From JBOGED01 sp050743625 (GTDB taxonomy: Bacteria > Actinomycetota > Nitriliruptoria > Euzebyales > Egibacteraceae), in the NCBI GenBank assembly GCA_050743625.1, contig JBOGED010000570.1:1-9305 (forward strand): a DNA stretch of 9,305 nucleotides. The letters run 5' to 3'. Each line of letters starts with the position of its first letter. The stretch's first letter is position 1. Positions 5,185 to 9,305 of the stretch are shown here, in pieces. The translations under genes and the position numbers were made by a program. The notes beneath the pieces are model-generated. The model worked only from the letters and a program-made list of their open reading frames with translations. It was not told the origin of the DNA and ran no database searches.

Positions 5185-6609
5185 TCAGTCGGTGTCCACG
5201 ATGCCCATCCGCATGGCCGCCGCGACGGCAGCGGTACGGTTGCGGGCGCCGAGGCGGTCGAACACCTCCTGGCAGTGCGCCTTCACCGTGCGTTCCGTGA
5301 CGCCGAGCTTGACCGCGATCTCAGGGTTGGTGAGCCCGTCCTTGAGAAAGCTGAGCACCTCTTGCTGGCGCGGGGAGAGCACGGGCTTCTCGTCCAGGAT
5401 GGGAATCTCGATCATCTCGGTCGCGTCGTCGCCCGACATGATCGCGCCACGGTCCTCGAACCGTGCCTCGACCGTCCCGAACCGCACGATGTCGCCGTGA
5501 CGCAAGGCGCTCGCGCCGCCGACCGGCTCGCCGTTGAGGAAGGTACCCCCCGTCGAGCCGAGGTCCTGGATGAGGACGGCGCCGCCGGTCTTCCGGATCA
5601 CCGCATGCGCTCGGCTGACGTGAGGGTCCTCCAACCGCAGGTCGCAGTTCTCGCGCCGCCCGAGTAGCTGCTCGTCCGTGTCGATCACCAACACCCGTCC
5701 GCGGAGCGGTCCTTCGCTGGTCACGACGAGCATCGGCAGCGGCGTGAGTCTCTTCGCCGGGCCTACCACGACCTGGCCTCCTGTCTCTGTCTGTGCGCGC
5801 AACGCCTCGACCACATGGTCGGGCGTCGTCCGTTCGCCAATCCTGACGGCTTTCCGCGTGCCGTGAAAGTCGCTGGAGCCCGTAGTGAGCAGCTCCCGCT
5901 CGTGGGCCGCACGCCGCCAGCTTACGGCGACGCTCTCGGCATGGTTCGGATGGTCAGCCTCCACCCCGGCGAGACGTGCGCGCGCGAGGCGGTCGAGCAA
6001 CGCCGTATCGACGCCACTCCGCCCCGGGTGGGCGAGCACTGCTACCCCTCCGGCGGAGACGATCAGCGCGGCGCCGACCTCCGGCGCCAGCGCTCGCTTC
6101 GGGACGTACGCGGGACGACCCTCTCCGAGCAGGCGGTCGAAGGCTGCTTGCATATCTTCCGCAGCGCCGATCTCGACGAGCGCAGCCGCGATGTGAGACC
6201 GGCCGAGCGGGGCGCCATCGGCTGCGGTGGCACGCACCTGGTCGAGCGTGACGTCCATCCCGCTTGAGCGCAACTTTGCGACTATCTGGACGACTCGGTG
6301 CTGACGCGCCTCGCGCAGCCACGACATCGTACGCGCAAGGTCGCGGTCCTCAGGGTCCACCCAGTACCCCAGGAGGTGGACGCTGCGGCCGTGGTCTTGG
6401 CTACGGTCCTGGCACGAAAGCTCCACGCCGGGCACGAACTCCACCCCGTGACACGCGCAGGCGCCGGCCATCTCGGTCCAACCATCCACTGTGTCGTGGT
6501 CGGTCAAGGCGATCCCGCGCAACCCGGCTGCCGCGGCGAGTGCCGCGTTCTCCTCCGGCGTGGTCGTACCGTCCGACCACACGCTGTGGGTATGCAGATC
6601 GAAACTCAC
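5185..6609 (-). CDS. PHP phosphoesterase - FHA - LuxR-type HTH fusion protein
   Basis: 474 residues from a GTG start (opening MSFDLHTHS); no ribosome binding site is obvious, and the acyl-CoA dehydrogenase stop is 35 bp upstream. Residues 1 to about 285 are a complete PHP domain of the YciV/RNase AM type. Metal-binding motifs are all present: DLHTH (His6, His8), Asp13, TDHDT (Asp37, His38), GVELS (Glu63), VHLLGYW (His78), LAHPGR (His194) and GSSDFHG (Asp247, His249). Relatives remove phosphate from 3',5'-bisphosphorylated nucleotides or degrade RNA 5' to 3'. Residues about 292-390 are an FHA domain with intact phosphothreonine-binding residues: LLGRR (Gly317, Arg318), VSRAH (Ser332, His335), and GSTGGTFLNG (351-360). 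Residues about 410-472 are a LuxR/GerE helix-turn-helix (LSPRQQEVLSFL, LTNPEIAVKLGVTERTVKAH, VFDRLGARNRTAAVAAA). I infer an enzyme whose DNA binding may be tuned by Ser/Thr kinase signalling. All three parts are in one uninterrupted frame. Confidence 0.95.
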   Translation of the reverse strand: MSFDLHTHSVWSDGTTTPEENAALAAAAGLRGIALTDHDTVDGWTEMAGACACHGVEFVPGVELSCQDRSQDHGRSVHLLGYWVDPEDRDLARTMSWLREARQHRVVQIVAKLRSSGMDVTLDQVRATAADGAPLGRSHIAAALVEIGAAEDMQAAFDRLLGEGRPAYVPKRALAPEVGAALIVSAGGVAVLAHPGRSGVDTALLDRLARARLAGVEADHPNHAESVAVSWRRAAHERELLTTGSSDFHGTRKAVRIGERTTPDHVVEALRAQTETGGQVVVGPAKRLTPLPMLVVTSEGPLRGRVLVIDTDEQLLGRRENCDLRLEDPHVSRAHAVIRKTGGAVLIQDLGSTGGTFLNGEPVGGASALRHGDIVRFGTVEARFEDRGAIMSGDDATEMIEIPILDEKPVLSPRQQEVLSFLKDGLTNPEIAVKLGVTERTVKAHCQEVFDRLGARNRTAAVAAAMRMGIVDTD

Positions 6610-6644
6610 GTGCCGAACGGTATATCCCCAGGCAGCCCCGCTGT

Positions 6645-7781
6645 CTAGGCGAAGGCGCTCACGCCGGTGAGATGCTTGCCGAGCAGGAGTCGTTGGATCT
6701 GGCTGGTGCCCTCGTACAGGGTCGTGACCCGCGCGTCGCGGAGGTAGCGGGAGACGGGGTACTCATCGACGTAGCCGTACCCGCCGTGCACCTGGACGGC
6801 GCGGTCGGCGTTGCGCACCGCGGCCTCGGAGCAGAAGGTCTTCGCGACGCTGGACTCGATCGTGTGGCGCTCGCCCCTCTGCTCTTTCCAGGCGACCTTC
6901 CACGCCAGCGCCCGCGAGGCCTCAAGGTCCAGATAGATGTCAGAGATCAGCTCCTGGATCAGCTGGAATGAGCTGATCTTCCGACCGAACTGGATCCGTT
7001 CGTCCGCGTAGCGCACGGCCGCGTCCAGGCACGCTTGCGAGATGCCGGTGCACCCGGCGGCCAGCGAGTAGCGGCCGGAGTCCAGGGCGGTCAGTGCGAT
7101 CTTTAGGCCCTGACCCACATCTCCGACGCGATGCCGGTCGGGTACGCGCACGTCGCGGAGTACGACCTCGGCCGTGTCCGCCGCTCGCAGGCCAAGCTTG
7201 CCGTGGATCGGGTTGGCGTCGTAGCCCGGTGCGTCCTGAGGGACGAGGAACGCGGTCACGCCCTCGTCGGCCCGCGCGAACACCAGGGTGAGCAGGCCCG
7301 TGCTCCCGTTCGAGATCCACATCTTCGCGCCGTTGAGGATCCAGTCACCGCCGTCACGGCTGGCCCCTGTCCGCATCGACGAGGGATCGGACCCGGCGTC
7401 CGGCTCGGTGAGCCCGAACGCGCCAAGGCCCTCGCCGCACAGGCGCGGCAACCATTCCTCGCGCTGCTCCCGCGTGCCGAACCGCAGGATCGTGAGGCCG
7501 ACCAGGCCGACGTTGACACCGACGATCGACCTGAGACTCGCGTCCGTCCGGCCCAACTCCTCGACGATCAGCCCATACGACAACGCGTCCAACCCCATGC
7601 CGCCGTACTGCTGCGGGATGGTCGCGCCCATGAAGCCGACCTCGAACAGCTTCGCGAGCAGCTCGGGCGGGGTGTGCTCAGATCGATCGCGGTCCCGCGC
7701 CCCCGGCGCCACCTCGGCGTCGCAGAACTCGCGGGCCAGCTTCCAGACTTGCTCTTGCTCCTGCGTAAGATCGAAGTCCAT
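6645..7781 (-). CDS. Acyl-CoA dehydrogenase
   Basis: 378 residues, the usual length for the family. The N-terminal helical domain opens MDFDLTQEQEQVWKLAREF. The FAD/substrate signature AFGLTEPDAGSDPSS lies at about 121-135, WILNGAKMWISNG at 147-159, and the C-terminal signature VQVHGGYGYVDEYPVSRYLRDAR at 329-351. Glu357 in LYEGTSQIQ is in the position of the catalytic base of short- and medium-chain enzymes. It should oxidise an acyl-CoA to the trans-2-enoyl-CoA, passing electrons from FAD to electron-transfer flavoprotein; the exact chain length cannot be read from the sequence. It begins 27 bp after the ATPase stop and ends 35 bp before the PHP-FHA-LuxR gene, so the three may be cotranscribed. 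The catalytic and binding motifs all look intact. Confidence 0.96.
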   Translation of the reverse strand: MDFDLTQEQEQVWKLAREFCDAEVAPGARDRDRSEHTPPELLAKLFEVGFMGATIPQQYGGMGLDALSYGLIVEELGRTDASLRSIVGVNVGLVGLTILRFGTREQREEWLPRLCGEGLGAFGLTEPDAGSDPSSMRTGASRDGGDWILNGAKMWISNGSTGLLTLVFARADEGVTAFLVPQDAPGYDANPIHGKLGLRAADTAEVVLRDVRVPDRHRVGDVGQGLKIALTALDSGRYSLAAGCTGISQACLDAAVRYADERIQFGRKISSFQLIQELISDIYLDLEASRALAWKVAWKEQRGERHTIESSVAKTFCSEAAVRNADRAVQVHGGYGYVDEYPVSRYLRDARVTTLYEGTSQIQRLLLGKHLTGVSAFA

Positions 7782-7785
7782 GCGT

Positions 7786-7791
7786 TCCTCC
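7786..7791 (-). promoter_or_regulatory. Strong Shine-Dalgarno of the acyl-CoA dehydrogenase
   Basis: GGAGGA on the - strand ends 4 nt before the ATG at 7781. It is the clearest ribosome binding site in the window and fixes the start. Confidence 0.8.
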
Positions 7792-7808
7792 GGCTCTGGC
7801 GTGACACC

Positions 7809-9239
7809 TCACGCCCAGGCGTCGACGATGTCCTTGGCGGTGTAGATCGCGTCGAGCCCGGCGACGTCACCGCCGCTCCGGCTCACCGCGACCAGCGCCG
7901 CCTGGTCACCTCCCGGCACCAGCGCGCGATGTCTGGCGAGTCGACTCAGGTCGTCTGTGGCGAAGCCTTTCCGATCCTCCCACTTGATGGAGCCCACGAA
8001 GCACACACGGCGAGTGTCGGGATGGCGGTCCACGCCCACCAGATCGACCTCGGGATCGTTCGTGCGCGTCCAGTAACCACCCACATGGCCCGCCCCCCTC
8101 AACCGCTCGTCCACGAGCGCCAGCCGAGCAAGCGCCTCCCGCACCAGTGGCTCGACCGCCCGACCGCGGTACGTGCTCCAAGAATCGCGGATCCGCGTGA
8201 GGGTCAAATCCCCTCGCCCGCGTGCGACGTCCGCGACTCCTGGGTCGACAAAGCGCAGCCAGAAGCGAAGGTAAGGATCCGCCACGCGATAGCGCGATTC
8301 ACGAGACGGCCGCGTCGAGACGGGGCGATCGAGCGCCACCAGGCGCTTGTCCTCGATGAGCAGGCGGAGCGCGCGACCCAAAGGAGCGGCGCCGACCCCC
8401 GCAACGTCGGCGATCGCCTTGTACGCCCGCTCCCCCGCGCCGATCGCGCCAAGGACGCGCCGAGCCTGCAGCCAGGCGGGGAACTCGGAGCTCAATACGC
8501 GCTGCCCGACGACCAGGAGATCGCTGTTCTCGTCCGCCAGCTGCGTGGTCAGGAACTCCCACATTCCCTGGCCAGAAGGCCACTCGCTCACCAAGCGCGG
8601 GTACCCACCCGTGACGAGGTAGGCGTCGATTGCGGCGGCGGGATCGTCAAGACCGATCATGGTCGCGGCATCGGCGACCGTGAACGGATGCACAACCAGC
8701 TCCTTCGCCCGACCGAAGAGCGGTCGCCCATAGGCGGTGAGCGCCTCCATCATGGAAAGGTCCGAGCCGATCAGGACGAACAGGACCGACCGGGCCTCGA
8801 AAACGGTATCCCATAGCTTCTGGAGGCTCCCCTCGAGACCGGGCTCATTCTCGATCAACCACGGGAACTCATCGACCACCACGAGAGCGGGCCCATCCGG
8901 CAAGGCGCCGGCGACCACCCTTAGCGCAGCCTCCCAAGAGTCAAAGGCAACTCCCGAGAACAGCTCCGCTCCCGGGAGGGTCGACTCGCGAGCGACATCT
9001 GCGGCGAACAGGTTGAGATCAGCCTGAACGGACGGCTGCCGCGAGGCGGTGAAGAACAGCTGGGGTAGGCCGCTGCGGCGTACGAACTCAGTTACCAGCC
9101 GCGACTTCCCCGCCTGGCGCCGACCTCGCACGCTGAGTAGGCGACCGCGCCCCGTCGCCACGACCGCGTCGAGATGACGCTGCAGCCGGTCGAGGTCAGC
9201 GCGGCGCCCGACGAACGCCGAACGCTCCGTCCCATCCAT
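7809..9239 (-). CDS. Archaeal-type AAA ATPase with C-terminal DUF234 nuclease-like domain
   Basis: 476 residues. The N-terminus FVGRRADLDRLQRHL is the family's opening, followed by Walker A GRRQAGKS (39-46), Walker B ALVVVDEF (118-125, Asp123 and Glu124), and a sensor-like FVLIGSDLSMM (154-164). The family signature VTGGYPRLV lies at 209-217. A winged-helix-like middle (about 258-305) leads to ADPYLRFWLRFVDP (320-333), then a PD-(D/E)xK-like end with Glu363 (GRAVEPLV), Asp399 (DPEVDLVGVD) and Lys419 (FVGSIKW). This architecture matches ATPase_2 plus DUF234, whose cellular role is poorly known. At the nuclease-like core the residue two before Lys419 is Ser417, where many relatives have Glu, so nuclease activity is doubtful. 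No Shine-Dalgarno is seen; a TANNNT hexamer 6 nt upstream suggests a leaderless message. By eye the gene is slightly less GC-extreme than its neighbours, which may reflect transfer. Confidence 0.88.
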   Translation of the reverse strand: MDGTERSAFVGRRADLDRLQRHLDAVVATGRGRLLSVRGRRQAGKSRLVTEFVRRSGLPQLFFTASRQPSVQADLNLFAADVARESTLPGAELFSGVAFDSWEAALRVVAGALPDGPALVVVDEFPWLIENEPGLEGSLQKLWDTVFEARSVLFVLIGSDLSMMEALTAYGRPLFGRAKELVVHPFTVADAATMIGLDDPAAAIDAYLVTGGYPRLVSEWPSGQGMWEFLTTQLADENSDLLVVGQRVLSSEFPAWLQARRVLGAIGAGERAYKAIADVAGVGAAPLGRALRLLIEDKRLVALDRPVSTRPSRESRYRVADPYLRFWLRFVDPGVADVARGRGDLTLTRIRDSWSTYRGRAVEPLVREALARLALVDERLRGAGHVGGYWTRTNDPEVDLVGVDRHPDTRRVCFVGSIKWEDRKGFATDDLSRLARHRALVPGGDQAALVAVSRSGGDVAGLDAIYTAKDIVDAWA

Positions 9240-9245
9240 GCCAAG

Positions 9246-9251
9246 AGACTA
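9246..9251 (-). promoter_or_regulatory. Candidate -10 element of the ATPase gene
   Basis: TAGTCT on the - strand ends 6 nt before the ATG at 9239, the same spacing as the TAGCCT before the antitoxin gene. This is consistent with leaderless transcription. No -35 box at the usual distance is apparent. Confidence 0.4.
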
Positions 9252-9282
9252 TCACCGATGTTACTAACATCCGCGTTAGTCT
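9246..9282. promoter_or_regulatory. 37-bp dyad upstream of the ATPase gene, candidate operator and divergent promoter
   Basis: The centre is a perfect palindrome, GATGTTA-C-TAACATC (9257-9271). The outer arms AGACTA (9246-9251) and TAGTCT (9277-9282) are also perfect and equidistant from the centre at 9264. Overall 15 of 18 positions pair. Each outer arm reads as a -10-like TAGTCT, one for each strand, with the palindrome between them. A second, overlapping repeat ACTAAC-6 bp-GTTAGT (9263-9280) uses the same half-sites. This is the style of a TetR-type operator; the divergent gene, if any, lies beyond the window. Confidence 0.55.
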
Positions 9283-9305
9283 TGGAGCTGGGAGCGCGTC
9301 AAGGG

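Noticed and set aside
7131..8816. 561-codon open frame on the + strand
   Set aside because: It runs antisense across two well-supported - strand genes and their gap, has Arg/Pro/Ala-rich composition and no recognisable domain: a high-GC shadow.

Overview
The window is very GC-rich with strong G/C at third codon positions, densely packed genes, frequent GTG starts and ATGA/GTGA-type overlaps. That, with the protein families present (LuxR-type HTH, FHA domain, MazF/ribbon-helix-helix toxin-antitoxin), suggests a high-GC actinobacterium. I cannot place it below phylum level from sequence alone, and no rRNA, tRNA, CRISPR array or insertion sequence was seen.

Left part, + strand (1-2655). A three-gene run with overlap or very short gaps: the 3' part of an Asp-box (BNR/sialidase-fold) protein with a CxCC cysteine cluster, a single-chain fusion of an exported TlpA/ResA-like thioredoxin to a CcdA-type membrane electron carrier, and a small lipoprotein cupredoxin with a His/Cys/His/Met copper site. 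Together they look like an extracytoplasmic thiol-redox and copper module.

Middle part, - strand (2669-4986). Read in the direction of transcription: a membrane-anchored thioredoxin-fold protein with a CEGC motif, a polytopic membrane protein coupled to it by a GTGA overlap, then a ribbon-helix-helix antitoxin and MazF toxin that begin on the stop codon of the membrane gene. Last comes a broken T4 Rnl1-like RNA ligase that starts inside mazF. The ligase has lost its catalytic core through an internal out-of-frame deletion; its remains meet the + strand operon tail to tail, 13 bp apart.

Right part, - strand (5185-9239). Three co-directional genes with 27 and 35 bp gaps: an archaeal-type AAA ATPase with a C-terminal nuclease-like domain, an acyl-CoA dehydrogenase, and a 474-residue protein joining a PHP phosphoesterase, an FHA phosphothreonine-binding domain and a LuxR-type DNA-binding domain in one chain. 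This last protein is the most unusual object in the window. The ATPase gene is preceded by a striking 37-bp dyad that could be an operator within a divergent promoter.

No gene-free stretch exceeds 300 bp. The longest (4987-5184, 198 bp) holds two hairpins.
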